Origin: an uncultured Eubacteriales bacterium
GTDB taxonomy: Bacteria; Bacillota; Clostridia; Oscillospirales; Ruminococcaceae
DNA: 17,681 bases
Reading direction: 5' to 3'
Assembly (NCBI GenBank): GCA_959605275.1
Contig: CAUHFD010000033.1
Coordinates: 1 to 17,681, forward strand
Shown piece after piece: positions 1-7,813 of this stretch. The first letter of the stretch is position 1. Each line of letters begins with the position of its first letter. Position numbers and translations under genes: made by a program. The notes under the pieces were generated by a model. That model saw nothing but the letters and a program-made list of their open reading frames with translations, made no database searches and had not been told where the DNA came from.

Positions 1-489
1 GATCGCCGATCTTGTAAGCTACGATCCTACGATCACAGAGATCCAGAATGGCGCTCAAATATACTTTGTGAACTTCCACACCGATATAATATTAAACTCT
101 GTTACATCGGTCAACCATTTCTCATTTGGGGCATCTGCATGGAAATTCCGGTTCAGGTAATTCTTTGAGATGTGTGCTGGAGCACTGCTGCTTTTGGTGC
201 AGTTATTCGGTTTCCATTTGATCGTGGACTGGATATGTTCTTTTCGGCAGATACGTAAAACTCGTTTATCATTGACATCAATGCCGTGATGTTTGTCCAG
301 TTCGTCACGGATCCTGCGGTATCCCATATCAGGATGTGTCTCATTTGTGCTTTTGATCTTCCTGGAGATCTCCAGATTACGTTTCTCACTGAAACTGACC
401 GGATTTTTCAGCCATCGATAGTAAGCTCCGCGTGAAAGGTGCAGATTCTCACAGAGTCGCTGCACTGGGTAATGCTTTTCTTCTGCCAA
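1..489 (-). pseudogene. IS3-family transposase orfB, frameshifted and cut by the window edge
   Basis: Second reading frame of an IS3-family (IS150-like) insertion sequence, the part that carries the DDE integrase-type catalytic core. Reading leftward from the TTG at 489, the first 100 residues are the HTH_21-type segment (LCENLHLSRGAYYRW, then MGYRRIRDELDKHHG). The catalytic domain begins with NEKWLTDVTEF, whose Asp is the first of the DDE triad. In that frame a stop comes at 55-57. In the neighbouring frame the family sequence continues as YYIGVEVHKVYLSAILDL and on to the window edge, so one base has been lost near positions 92-93 in the run ATTAAA. The frame is readable upstream of the TTG to about 520 (HLNKYQAIKEL), so the true start is probably higher. 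The remaining DDE residues lie outside the window. A sequencing error at the A-run is the alternative to a true pseudogene. Confidence 0.85.
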
Positions 490-547
490 CTCTTTGATCG
501 CCTGATATTTGTTCAGATGCAGAGTTAGAGATAGCGATCTTTCATCT

Positions 548-842
548 CTAACTCTCTGACTTTTTTAACAGGTCATTCTCCATCTTAAGATCCCGATTCT
601 TCCGTTCCAGAACTGCGATCTTATCCCGCAGTTCTTCTTCTGGTGTCCTACTTGGCTGAGTCCCGGCACGCCTTCCACGGCGATCTTCCAGTCCCGCTAA
701 CCCCATCTTCTCATACCGCTGCACCCAGTTGCACACCTGTTGGTAGGAGCAGTCATATTTTAGTGCCATTGCTCCATAAGTTTTATCATTCTCAAGGCAA
801 TCACGAACAATCTCAAGGTGTTCTTCGTATGTAGCGGAGCAA
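548..842 (-). pseudogene. IS3-family orfA remnant, 5' end missing, fused to a recombinase gene
   Basis: Helix-turn-helix protein of the same IS3 element. About 95 residues remain: an HTH segment (YGAMALKYDCSYQQVCNWVQRY, split here as two overlapping motifs) followed by the GLEDRRGRR linker and a leucine-zipper-like end (ELRDKIAVLERKNRDLKMEN). The gene lies just upstream of orfB on the minus strand, the normal order. It has no start of its own: it is entered in frame from the tyrosine recombinase remnant to its right, at about 842-850, beside a run of seven T. Two-HTH orfA proteins of this group are about 170 residues, so the first HTH and the inverted repeat at this end of the element appear to be lost. 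I infer deletion after insertion rather than a functional fusion. Confidence 0.75.
560..566 (-). promoter_or_regulatory. Slippery heptamer A AAA AAG at the end of orfA
   Basis: On the minus strand the orfA codons TTA AAA AAG form the classical A AAA AAG heptamer, five codons before the orfA stop at 548-550. IS3-family elements use such a site for -1 frameshifting to make the OrfAB transposase. Here a -1 slip gives the plausible continuation VRELEMKDRYL and then a stop, while the orfB frame is the third frame, so the fusion could not be made by one slip. Either a further small indel occurred between 500 and 545 or the element is made differently. Confidence 0.5.
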
Positions 843-1369
843 TTTTTTTGTAGTTCTTTAACGATAAACACAGACCGCGTTTTTGCTTTGCTAGAAACAG
901 TTGCTTCGCCGCATTTTACCGCTTCGACCGTTATATATTGCAGTTCAATTACTCGAATTCCCGTACCGCAAATGGTTTGCAAAATCAAATTTAACCGCTC
1001 ATTGTGCTTCCTTTCCGCCGCTCGGCAAAGCCGAGTATATTCCGCTTTGGTAAGCTCTTTTTCTTCGGGACAATAGATTTGCTGTTGCAGTTTAATAGAT
1101 TTTACTTTCAGCTCATGCCAATCTAAAAATACAAACAGACTGTTGAGTGACGCCAACATAGGATTAACGCTCCGAACAGCGTAACATTCTTGCAAATGCT
1201 TTTTATATTCGATTACTGTTTCTTTCGTGATTTCATTTCCGTCCGCAAATATCGCAAATATTTTTACATCCCGAATATACTTCTCAACCGTTGCCGAACT
1301 CCTTTCCTCCAAAATCAAATGCTCTTTAAATTCGGCAAGTATTTTTGCCGTTAAAATTCTTCTTTTCAT
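843..1369 (-). pseudogene. Tyrosine recombinase/integrase, N-terminal two thirds only
   Basis: Site-specific recombinase of the phage-integrase (tyrosine) family. The start ATG at 1369 follows GGAGG with an 8-base gap. Residues 5-100 are the SAM-like core-binding domain (SSATVEKYIRDVKIFAIF), and the catalytic domain begins around residue 105 with the pattern L-Q-T-I-C-G-T-G-I-R-V-I-E-L, whose Arg is the first catalytic Arg. The family sequence stops after VKELQKN, and the ORF then runs into IS3 orfA. The His-x-x-Arg box and the nucleophilic Tyr are absent, so the product cannot be an active recombinase. Together with orfA it gives one continuous 273-codon ORF. The gene was probably the integrase of an element whose other end is outside the window. 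Confidence 0.8.
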
Positions 1370-1396
1370 TGGATTTACCTCCGAGTATTTTTCTCT

Positions 1397-1425
1397 ATTA
1401 TCTTACCCGAAAAGTATGAAAACAA
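1397..1425 (-). promoter_or_regulatory. Possible promoter of the tyrosine recombinase gene
   Basis: On the minus strand TTGTTT (1425-1420), a 17-base spacer and GATAAT (1402-1397) lie 28 bases before the recombinase ATG. A 7-bp inverted repeat, TTGTCAC/GTGACAA, lies just upstream (about 1428-1456) and could be an operator. Judged from the sequence alone. Confidence 0.4.
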
Positions 1426-1488
1426 AAATTGTCACCGTGTATTTTAGAACAAACAGTGACAACAATCGAATGTGTTGACATAAAGATT

Positions 1489-1501
1489 ACCCCGAAGGGG
1501 T
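1489..1501 (-). terminator. Small GC hairpin after the sigma-like gene
   Basis: ACCCC-TTC-GGGGT hairpin on the minus strand, about 45 bases after the restored stop of the sigma-like gene. The following U-tract is poor (TAATCTTT), so termination would be weak. Confidence 0.3.
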
Positions 1502-1544
1502 TCAGATTTTCTGATTCTCATCGAGGCTTTTTCGTTTGTCTGTT

Positions 1545-2413
1545 TTATAAAGATATAACCTTGTATTTCGGTATGTGTTTTCTATTTGTGTTGTGCATAA
1601 TCCATTCACCAGCGGCGGCGAAGAAAAATCCACCCTTTCTGTCGGCATAGATATATCGAAGTACATCGTAATCATCTTCGCCGAAGGTGTAGTGAATTTT
1701 GCCCCAGTCGTTGTTATAATCGGCGCAGTATTCGTATGTGACCGAGTTATATTGTCGGCGGATTTCAACCGCAGTTCTGCAATATGAATATACTCATCAA
1801 TCGCAAGCTCAATCAGCATTTTACCGTAAGCACCGTTTATAATCTGAAAAGCGGTATCGGGTGAAGATAACATATGCTCGGCGGCGAGGTCTATGTAGGC
1901 TTTCCCTTTGCGGAGTAGCTTGACCGAATTGCCGTTTTCGTCTTTACTAAGTTCACAAATACCGTAACATTCCGGGCAAAAGCCGAGATGATCGGCAACC
2001 ATACTGCGTTCACGGTAATCAAGACTTTCGTATGCCGAAAAAACACCGTCGGCAAGCCATTGCTTGAAGTATAGCTTTTCGGGGTTTGATGTGTAATCAA
2101 CCGTCACATTATCCGCCGTACTTTCGTCGTCCTCGTCAGCGTATTTACGGTAAAAATCAGTATAGTGTGCACTGTCAATTCCGGCACGGATGATTTCTTT
2201 GGTATCCTTTACGTTTCTTCCGATTTTGGCGGCGATTACGGTTATCGTTTCATCGTCAAATTTATACTCATACTTTGCATACAGCGCCATTGCCTTTTTG
2301 AGTGCACGGTATTCATCCACGCTTTGAACGGAATAGCCTGTCCGCATGGTACTGATGTACTTGTCGATCTCATTTTTTACATAATGTTCTTTGAAAATGA
2401 GGAAAGGAACACC
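1545..2413 (-). pseudogene. Sigma-70-like protein of a mobile element, frameshifted late and cut at its 5' end
   Basis: The continuous ORF spans 2428-1502, but its last 80 codons read as low-complexity Thr/Pro/Ser sequence. From about 1765 to a stop at 1545 the next frame reads as far better protein (EIRRQYNSVTYEYCADYNND, then WGKIHYTFGEDDYDVLRYI). One base is therefore missing near 1761-1768. The middle (residues 60-150 of the ORF) resembles sigma-70 regions 3 and 4: an HTH-like ETITVIAAKIGRNVKDTKEI, an acidic linker (ADEDDESTADN) and LDYRERSMVADHLGF. I infer a sigma-like regulator as carried by clostridial conjugative elements, with moderate trust. The TTG used as start at 2428 lies inside the opposite-strand recombinase remnant, so the real N-terminus is gone. 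Confidence 0.5.
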
Positions 2414-2798
2414 TGTGGGAAAGCTCAATTTATTGAAAGCAGAGGTTATTCAATGCCTACAAGGTGAAAGCGCCTTTTCGAAAGAAATCTTATCCGAGTT
2501 GATCGAAGAACTAGAGAAAAAATGTACCGAACTTGGTGACCTACGGGAATCAGTTGAAAAGGAATTGAAACAATCCGAAAAATTACAAGCGGAGCTTTGC
2601 AGCCGATATGATGAAATTATCTCTTGGTCGGAGCTATACAACAGCGCCACCATTGAAGCCAAGAAAATGATTGTAAACAGCATGATTAAACGGATAGATG
2701 TATTCCGTGACTACAAACTGAAGATAGAGTTTAACTTTGACATTAAGCAATTCTTCTTAGGAATTGACAAGGAAATCTCGCTAGATATGACCGCATAG
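2391..2798 (+). pseudogene. Large serine recombinase, C-terminal coiled-coil end only
   Basis: The 135-codon ORF matches the last part of TnpX-like large serine recombinases: a long charged coiled coil (SKEILSELIEELEKKCTELG, then ESVEKELKQSEKLQAEL), then the end segment with WSELYNSATIEAKKMIVNSM and IKRIDVFRDYKLKIEFNF. The catalytic resolvase domain, the recombinase domain and the zinc ribbon are missing. The family sequence begins near 2415 (KLNLLKAEV), so the ATG at 2391 is probably not a biological start. It faces the equally truncated sigma-like gene head to head, which marks a rearrangement point. A terminator follows its stop. Confidence 0.75.
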
Positions 2799-2802
2799 GT
2801 AC

Positions 2803-2845
2803 AAAAAACCAACCTGCCTCGAAATGAGACGGGTTGGCTTTTTTG
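2803..2845 (+). terminator. Intrinsic terminator after the recombinase remnant
   Basis: Stem CCAACCTGCCTC / GAGACGGGTTGG (12 bp with one G-U and one mismatch), loop GAAAT, then GCTTTTTTG. The left side has a run of A, so it could also stop minus-strand transcripts coming from tRNA-Ala(GGC). Confidence 0.75.
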
Positions 2846-2859
2846 TCTTTACCGACTAA

Positions 2860-2935
2860 TGGTGGACCTGAAGGGGATCGAACCCTCGACCTCTTGAATG
2901 CCATTCAAGCACGCTCCCAACTGCGCTACAGGCCC
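2860..2935 (-). tRNA. tRNA-Ala (anticodon GGC)
   Basis: A full 76-nt cloverleaf with encoded CCA. The acceptor is GGGCCTG / CAGGTCC with the G3-U70 pair that marks alanine identity. The D-arm is GCGCAGTTGGGAGCG, the anticodon stem CTTGA/TCAAG with loop ATGGCAT (GGC at 34-36), and the T-loop TTCGATC. Reads GCC codons. It lies 61 bases beyond the end of the serine recombinase remnant, 3' end facing it. Confidence 0.95.
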
Positions 2936-2997
2936 ATATGAGAAACACATTTTAACTGATTCAATTTTTGCGACATCGGGGTGTGTAACCGAGTGAG

Positions 2998-3024
2998 TTG
3001 CGCTCCCAACTGCGCTACGCCCCC
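2998..3024 (-). pseudogene. tRNA-Ala-like fragment, 5' part only
   Basis: On the minus strand GGGGGCGTAGCGCAGTTGGG followed by AGCGC matches the first 25 bases of tRNA-Ala(CGC) at 9401 with two differences in the acceptor. After the D-stem the match stops, and no anticodon or T-arm follows before tRNA-Ala(GGC). A TATAAT box (3041-3036) lies 11 bases upstream, so the original promoter seems to be kept and may now serve tRNA-Ala(GGC). Confidence 0.7.
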
Positions 3025-3075
3025 AAACAGTAGATATTATATCATGGATTAAAAAGAAAATCAAGATTTTTTCAA

Positions 3076-3118
3076 GAAAATACTGAATAAATTTTAAGAA
3101 ATTCTATTCAGTATTTTC
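3076..3118. repeat. 14-bp perfect inverted repeat, AT-rich
   Basis: GAAAATACTGAATA (3076-3089) and its reverse complement (3105-3118) with a 15-base loop. There is no U-tract on either side, so it is not a classic terminator. The rest of 3025-3373 is AT-rich, and I see no gene in it. Confidence 0.6.
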
Positions 3119-3373
3119 ATGTTTCAATACCGTAATTTAATTGTGAATCAAATTAAATTATTTTTCCTTTCTCTGAAATGTTACGAATCTCCACGGATAT
3201 GGTCAATATCAACAGGAAAATGATTCAAACAGCAGATAAAAACAAGTTACATATTAGCGTATTAAAAACAATAATTTTCTTTTGATATCAGTTCTATTTG
3301 TGTTTATTTTACCAATAGCTCTCAATAAAGTCAAGGCTTTCACTGTGCCGGGTAACCAGCATATTTTTATCAT

Positions 3374-3410
3374 AAAAAAACAAGGCTGTCCTTAGACAAC
3401 CTTGTTTTTG
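3374..3410 (-). terminator. Intrinsic terminator of the ferredoxin gene
   Basis: Stem AAACAAGGCTGTC / GACAACCTTGTTT with one mismatch, loop CTTA, flanked by A7 on one side and T5 on the other, so it can act in both directions. It lies about 85 bases after the ferredoxin stop. Confidence 0.8.
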
Positions 3411-3493
3411 CATTTATACCTTCACCTTTTACCGCAGCGTTATTGATGATAAGAAATCAGCATACCATAAAAGGGAATCCAATTGACCGGTAA

Positions 3494-3667
3494 TTAGTCC
3501 TCCGGATTCGGAGCGCCAACCGGACAAACACCGGCGCAAGCACCACATTCGATGCAGGTATCCGGATCAATTACGTATTTGCCGTCGCCTTCTTTGATCG
3601 CGTCAACAGGACATTCAGCCTGGCAAGCACCACAGCTGATGCAATCATCGTTAATACAATAAGCCAT
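3494..3667 (-). CDS. 2[4Fe-4S] clostridial-type ferredoxin
   Basis: Small soluble electron carrier of 57 residues, the usual length for clostridial bacterial ferredoxins. The two cluster motifs are C9-I-S-C12-G-A-C15 with C19-P, and C38-I-E-C41-G-A-C44 with C48-P, each feeding the other cluster in the pseudo-twofold fold. I chose the ATG at 3667 because AAGGAGG stands 8-9 bases before it and because MAYCI is the typical N-terminus. The longer frame to 3733 adds 22 residues with no family support. A TATAAT box lies 29 bases upstream of the start (3701-3696), but its -35 is poor. The gene stands alone between two intergenic gaps, ends at a strong terminator, and serves general low-potential redox reactions. 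The partner enzymes cannot be told from the context. Confidence 0.95.
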   Translation of the reverse strand: MAYCINDDCISCGACQAECPVDAIKEGDGKYVIDPDTCIECGACAGVCPVGAPNPED

Positions 3668-3890
3668 TGATATACACCTCCTTAACAGCGATACGATTAT
3701 ATTATCTGTTCCATAAAAATAACCGTTATGCATTCATTTTACCACATAAATCTTATTTTTCAAGACCTTTTCTCAAAACAAATTATAAACAATATGAATT
3801 TATCTTGTTTTCCGCCGAAATTGTGCAAATGAACGGTGGTCAAAGCGAAAGCGCATACGGTTTAATGCCGGTTTTTCATTCGAAAACGTT

Positions 3891-4772
3891 TTAATGATCC
3901 TCCAACTCGGATAAGGCTTTGATTTCATCTTTTTCTACCCGAATCACAGCATCTCTGATGACCTTCAATTCCTTTTTGTTATAGATGCGGGGGGCAGCAT
4001 CGGGATTTTTGTCCAGCCGCACTTTAATCATGCCGGTGAGCAGATTGGAATCAATCACTTGTCCTTTCCCGTCGGGAGAATTGACGATCGCGCCTACTTT
4101 AGGAGTGATCTTTAATAGTTGTTCGTAAACATCCTGCTCATATTTCAAGCAGCACATCAGTCTGCCGCAGGTTCCTGATATTTTGGTGGGATTGAGTGAC
4201 AAGGATTGTTCCTTCGCCATTTTGATAGATACCGGCTGAAACTCTCCTAAAAAGGTCGAACAGCAAAACGGTCTTCCGCAGATGCCTAAACCGCCCAGCA
4301 TCTTGGACTCATCCCTAACACCAATTTGACGCAGCTCGATCCGAGTACGGAAAATCGCCGCCAAATCTTTTACCAGCTCGCGAAAATCGACCCTTCCGTC
4401 TGCCGTAAAGTAAAAAAGGATTTTATTGTTATCAAAAGTGTATTCTACATCAACCAGCTTCATATCTAACTTGTGTTCATTAATTTTTTGCTGACAGATT
4501 TCCAGCGCTTCTTGCTCTTTTTTCTTATTTTCGGTAATTTTCTGTAAATCTTCCCGGGTAGCAATGCGAATCACCTTTTTCAACGGAGATACAATCTCAC
4601 TATCCTCCACGATCCGATTGGACAGAGCAACCTCTCCGCACTCTACACCGCGCGCAGTTTCCACAATCACTCGTTGACCATTGTCGATTTGTTTGCCGTC
4701 GGGATCAAAGTAATAGATTTTTCCGACATTTTTAAAACGGACACCTATAATTTCTGCCATATTTGTAATCAT
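3891..4772 (-). CDS. ricT: RicT/YaaT, PSP1-domain protein
   Basis: Homologue of RicT (YaaT, stage 0 sporulation protein). In Bacillus it forms the RicAFT complex with YmcA and YlbF, which carries [4Fe-4S] clusters and steers RNase Y in mRNA maturation, with effects on competence, biofilm and sporulation. Residue numbers are for the 293-residue form. The PSP1 domain covers about residues 45-150. The cysteine signatures are C165-G-R-P-F-C170-C171 and C202-G-R-L-M-C207-C208, all conserved in the family and likely cluster ligands. The start at 4772 (MITNMAEIIG) has AAAGGA 7 bases upstream. MAEIIG at 4760 is the alternative, and the frame to 4847 lacks a site. It lies 91 bases after holB in the same direction, as in Bacillus, so probably one operon. 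RicA and RicF are not in the window. Confidence 0.92.
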   Translation of the reverse strand: MITNMAEIIGVRFKNVGKIYYFDPDGKQIDNGQRVIVETARGVECGEVALSNRIVEDSEIVSPLKKVIRIATREDLQKITENKKKEQEALEICQQKINEHKLDMKLVDVEYTFDNNKILFYFTADGRVDFRELVKDLAAIFRTRIELRQIGVRDESKMLGGLGICGRPFCCSTFLGEFQPVSIKMAKEQSLSLNPTKISGTCGRLMCCLKYEQDVYEQLLKITPKVGAIVNSPDGKGQVIDSNLLTGMIKVRLDKNPDAAPRIYNKKELKVIRDAVIRVEKDEIKALSELEDH

Positions 4773-4863
4773 TTCTTTTTCCTTTCGCCGGATCTGCGAA
4801 TATTCCTGCTCCCGGAAAGGGAAGAAATGCGTCACACCTCTTTTCAATCAATATTATAAACGA

Positions 4864-5844
4864 TTATTTTTCTGTTATGTCCTTTATTTTACCGCCCAAC
4901 GCCAGTAATGTAAGCGGGATATTTCCGTTAAAATCGAGTTGTTTTTTTATTTGGGCAAAAAGCTCATTAAGCTGAATGCCTTGCGACACCGTGATATAAT
5001 GTGTCAGCTTTTCTGCCTCGACTGGAAAGGAACTAATGAGATCGGTATTTCCAGACTTTAAGACGATAGCATCCCGTACCGTTTCGGACAGGCAGTCAAT
5101 CAAACCGTAAATTTCCTGCTTTTTTCCCTCGTATGCCGATAGTGCTTTAATTAAGGCATACTCGTTTCCGGATATCATTGCCATTAGCACTGCTTGTTGT
5201 CGGTCGGCTTCTGCCTGGTATGCTGCATCAGTCGCCGCATCCAGCGCCAGTCCGATGTTTCCGTGAAAGCGCTCTGCCAGTTCCTTTGCAACCGGTTGCG
5301 CGATGCCGTTGTCGGTCAGCGCCGTTTGACATTCCTCATCGGTCACAGAAGATAACGAAATCGGAACACAGCGAGAAATCACTGTTGACGGGATTTTCAT
5401 GCGATTTCGACAGGTGATAAAGAATACAGTATCCTCGGGTGGTTCTTCCAACATTTTCAGTAACGCATTCTGCGCCTCGGCAGTCATATCTTCTGCACGG
5501 CACAGAATGTATACCTTATAATCTCCGTCATTGGGGCGGGTATATACGCTTTCTTTAATATCGCGCACCATTTTAACGTGAAAACTGTTTTTTTTGCTGT
5601 CGGACAAATAGAGATGAAGATCGGGATGAATCAACCGCTCGGTTTTGTAACAGGCAGAACAATTGCGGCAAGGCTTGTCTCCTGTGCCGGTGCAGAGAAT
5701 TGCAGAGGCAAACCAAAGCGCGAATGCAGTTTTTCCGACGCCGTCCTCGCCTTCGATCAGATAGGCATGGCACAAACGCCCACCTTGTATTGCCGCAGTG
5801 AGCGTCTGCTTGGCTCTTGTATTTCCGTAAAATTTCTTTGCCAT
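4864..5844 (-). CDS. holB: DNA polymerase III, delta' subunit
   Basis: Clamp-loader subunit of 326 residues. Visible features are the Walker A loop G32-E-D-G-V-G-K-T39, a zinc-binding set of four cysteines (C51, C59, C62, C65) as in delta' and DnaX proteins, and the sensor/box region AEAQNALLKMLEEPP (122-136). The arginine-finger motif S-R-C is at 157-159. The Walker B position reads VYILCRAEDM, without the DExx acidic pair, which is normal for delta' since it does not hydrolyse ATP in many species. The C-terminal 120 residues are helical, as expected for the collar domain. It starts at ATG 5844. It sits between darA and ricT with gaps of about 90 bases, and the three are probably cotranscribed. 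The gene symbol rests on domain content and on the neighbours together. Confidence 0.93.
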   Translation of the reverse strand: MAKKFYGNTRAKQTLTAAIQGGRLCHAYLIEGEDGVGKTAFALWFASAILCTGTGDKPCRNCSACYKTERLIHPDLHLYLSDSKKNSFHVKMVRDIKESVYTRPNDGDYKVYILCRAEDMTAEAQNALLKMLEEPPEDTVFFITCRNRMKIPSTVISRCVPISLSSVTDEECQTALTDNGIAQPVAKELAERFHGNIGLALDAATDAAYQAEADRQQAVLMAMISGNEYALIKALSAYEGKKQEIYGLIDCLSETVRDAIVLKSGNTDLISSFPVEAEKLTHYITVSQGIQLNELFAQIKKQLDFNGNIPLTLLALGGKIKDITEK

Positions 5845-5933
5845 AAATCAGGCTGCAAATCGCCGGCAGATAAGCAGATACCGCCGATTATACACTCCTT
5901 TTTCCGTGATAGAACAGGGTCGCCGCGTTCGGC

Positions 5934-6257
5934 TTAAATTTTTTCAAACCGTTCAATATTGGTTACAAATACGGTTGCGCCACCGACCGAAACCTCAACC
6001 GGGAACGCACTGTATGCACCGACGCCGTATGCCGTAGAGGTGGGAACCATCTGACTTCTGCGCTTGCTGTATTTTGTAATGATTTCAATGACCTTATCAA
6101 CGTTTTCGTCCTCGGTAGCCACCATAAAAGTGGTGTTTCCCGCCATTAGGAATCCGCCCGTTGAAGCGAGTTTTGTGACAAAAAAGCCCGCCTTTGTTAA
6201 AGATGAGGAAACCATAGAGCTGTCATCATTATTCACAATCGCATAAATCAGTTTCAT
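5934..6257 (-). CDS. darA: DarA, PII-like cyclic-di-AMP receptor (YaaQ)
   Basis: A 107-residue protein of the PF06153 family. In Bacillus, Listeria and Staphylococcus (PstA) it is a PII-like trimer that binds c-di-AMP; the downstream target is unsettled. Family marks are the start MKLIYAIVNNDD, then TKAGFFVTKLASTGGFLMAG and NTTFMVATEDENVDKVIEII, the latter holding the typical G-N-T-T segment next to the ligand pocket. The C-terminal strand VSVGGATVFVTNIERF is also typical. The start at 6257 fits the family N-terminus, although its ribosome site is weak (GCGGAAT). The extension to 6293 starts at TTG and has no family support. In Bacillus the neighbours are tmk and yaaR; here it goes directly to holB, 90 bases on. 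Confidence 0.92.
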   Translation of the reverse strand: MKLIYAIVNNDDSSMVSSSLTKAGFFVTKLASTGGFLMAGNTTFMVATEDENVDKVIEIITKYSKRRSQMVPTSTAYGVGAYSAFPVEVSVGGATVFVTNIERFEKI

Positions 6258-6364
6258 AAATTCCGCACAGGTTCTTGCTCCTATTGAAAGCAAAAAGTAT
6301 CCTGTGACTGCACCCCGCTTTCTGTAATTTTAATAGAAATCCCATAAAGCTTATCTTTACAACT

Positions 6365-7687
6365 CTATTTTACCACTTTTACCATAAAAAAGCCACTGTT
6401 TTTTAAAATATTTTCCACTTGTGCGTTGATTTTCTCGCCCGGAATCACAATCGGCACCCCGGGGGGACAGGAAATGGCGGTTTGAGCGGCAATTCTGCCG
6501 GCTGCGGATTGGACAGAAACTGATTCGGAGGCGGAGAAAGCTGCGTCGCGCGGGGGGAGAGTGACTTCGGGAGGATCATATGCAAACGGGACAGGAGAAG
6601 CCGGCTGTACATTCAGCTGAGCGATTGCAGAATCTAAACGTTCCCAGTCTGTCGGTGTGTTAAAAGGGGAAGCCATGAACACCGAGTATCCGCCGCCAAT
6701 ATATTCCGGCTCGATTTGGTGCGCACGAAAATAGTCGCCAGCCTGCTCATCCGTATATCCAACCACTCCGGTAGCTACGCTTAGCCGAAATGGATCGGAT
6801 GGTCCGTCAATGATCGGTATTTTTTTGTTGCGGCATTGTTCTTTCAGAAGTTGAATTTGCTTCGCAGTCCGACGATATGCCTCCTTGCCCTCTTTTTTCA
6901 GCCATTCTATGCAAAGCTCAATAGAGAGCATAATCAGATAGGACGGACTGGTGCTGCCGAACAGCGCCATCTTCTCCTTCAGTGTATCAGCAGAGAAGTC
7001 TTTGGACAGATGAAGAAATGCGCCGCCCGTAAAAACCGGCAGCGTTTTATGAGCGCTGTCGCAGCAGAGGTCGGCGCCCAGTGCCATGGGATGCTGCTGT
7101 TCGGACAATACCAGCGCTGCGCCGTGCGCGTTATCTACCAAAAGAAGCAAATCGCTGCGGCGACATATTTCAGCGATTTGAGCGATGTCGGCAATTCTTC
7201 CCAAATAATCGGGCGAGGTGAGATAAACCGCTTTCGCATGCGGGAAAGCAGAAACAGCCTCCGCAATCTGTGACGGCTCCACGATACCACTCACGCCGGC
7301 AGTATCAGAATATTTCGGGAACACCCAGTGCGGTGTAATTCCCAGTAAAATACAGCTGTTGATAAACGAAACATGAGCATTGCGCACTGCAATAACCTCG
7401 TCGCCGGGATTTAATGCCGCGGCGAGCATGGCTTGAATGCAAAGAGTACAGCCGCCGGCACTGATAATCGTATCGGAAACGCCGTAAAATTCAGCGATCT
7501 GCCGCTCCAAATGACGAATTGCGCCGCTTGCCTGATAAAGGCAGTCAGCCCCTGCGATTTCGGTTAGATCAAATCGCTGGATATCGGTCAGCCGGAATGC
7601 CGGAAAGTTTCCTTTATGTCCCGGCATATGAAAACGAGACCAGCCGTCCCGGTTATATTGATTCATAAATTGAAGAAGCTGTGTCAT
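6365..7687 (-). CDS. YaaO-like PLP-dependent Orn/Lys/Arg decarboxylase family protein
   Basis: Fold-type I PLP enzyme of the family that includes Bacillus YaaO and SpeA. The sequence shows the N-terminal FHMPGHKGN box, S-A-G-G-C-T before the PLP phosphate region, the D-N-A-H-G motif that holds the pyridine ring and the SAHKTLP box with the Schiff-base Lys (residue 214 from this start). A shorter C-terminal domain ends GVPIVIPGEKIN. Length is 440 residues, close to the short YaaO type and well below the large inducible decarboxylases. Of the two candidate starts, 7687 places GGAAAGG 10 bases upstream, whereas for 7696 the site would almost touch the ATG. Substrate cannot be told; arginine or lysine decarboxylation is the family guess. 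The position just before darA is the same as in Bacillus, where tmk stands between. Confidence 0.85.
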   Translation of the reverse strand: MTQLLQFMNQYNRDGWSRFHMPGHKGNFPAFRLTDIQRFDLTEIAGADCLYQASGAIRHLERQIAEFYGVSDTIISAGGCTLCIQAMLAAALNPGDEVIAVRNAHVSFINSCILLGITPHWVFPKYSDTAGVSGIVEPSQIAEAVSAFPHAKAVYLTSPDYLGRIADIAQIAEICRRSDLLLLVDNAHGAALVLSEQQHPMALGADLCCDSAHKTLPVFTGGAFLHLSKDFSADTLKEKMALFGSTSPSYLIMLSIELCIEWLKKEGKEAYRRTAKQIQLLKEQCRNKKIPIIDGPSDPFRLSVATGVVGYTDEQAGDYFRAHQIEPEYIGGGYSVFMASPFNTPTDWERLDSAIAQLNVQPASPVPFAYDPPEVTLPPRDAAFSASESVSVQSAAGRIAAQTAISCPPGVPIVIPGEKINAQVENILKNSGFFMVKVVK

Positions 7688-7813
7688 GATGGTCATACCT
7701 TTCCGAATCGCGCGGAAACGATTCTTTCTTTGTGGTTGTGTCTGTATCTATATCGGTAACATCGGTTGATCTGAATCGTGCTATCTAATCATATCATAGT
7801 TTTTCGTTTTTTT

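Noticed and set aside
2849..3064. Minus-strand ORF of 71 codons across the tRNA and tRNA fragment
   Set aside because: Its text (GPVAQLGA, EVEGSIPFRST) is the well-known false translation of tRNA genes.
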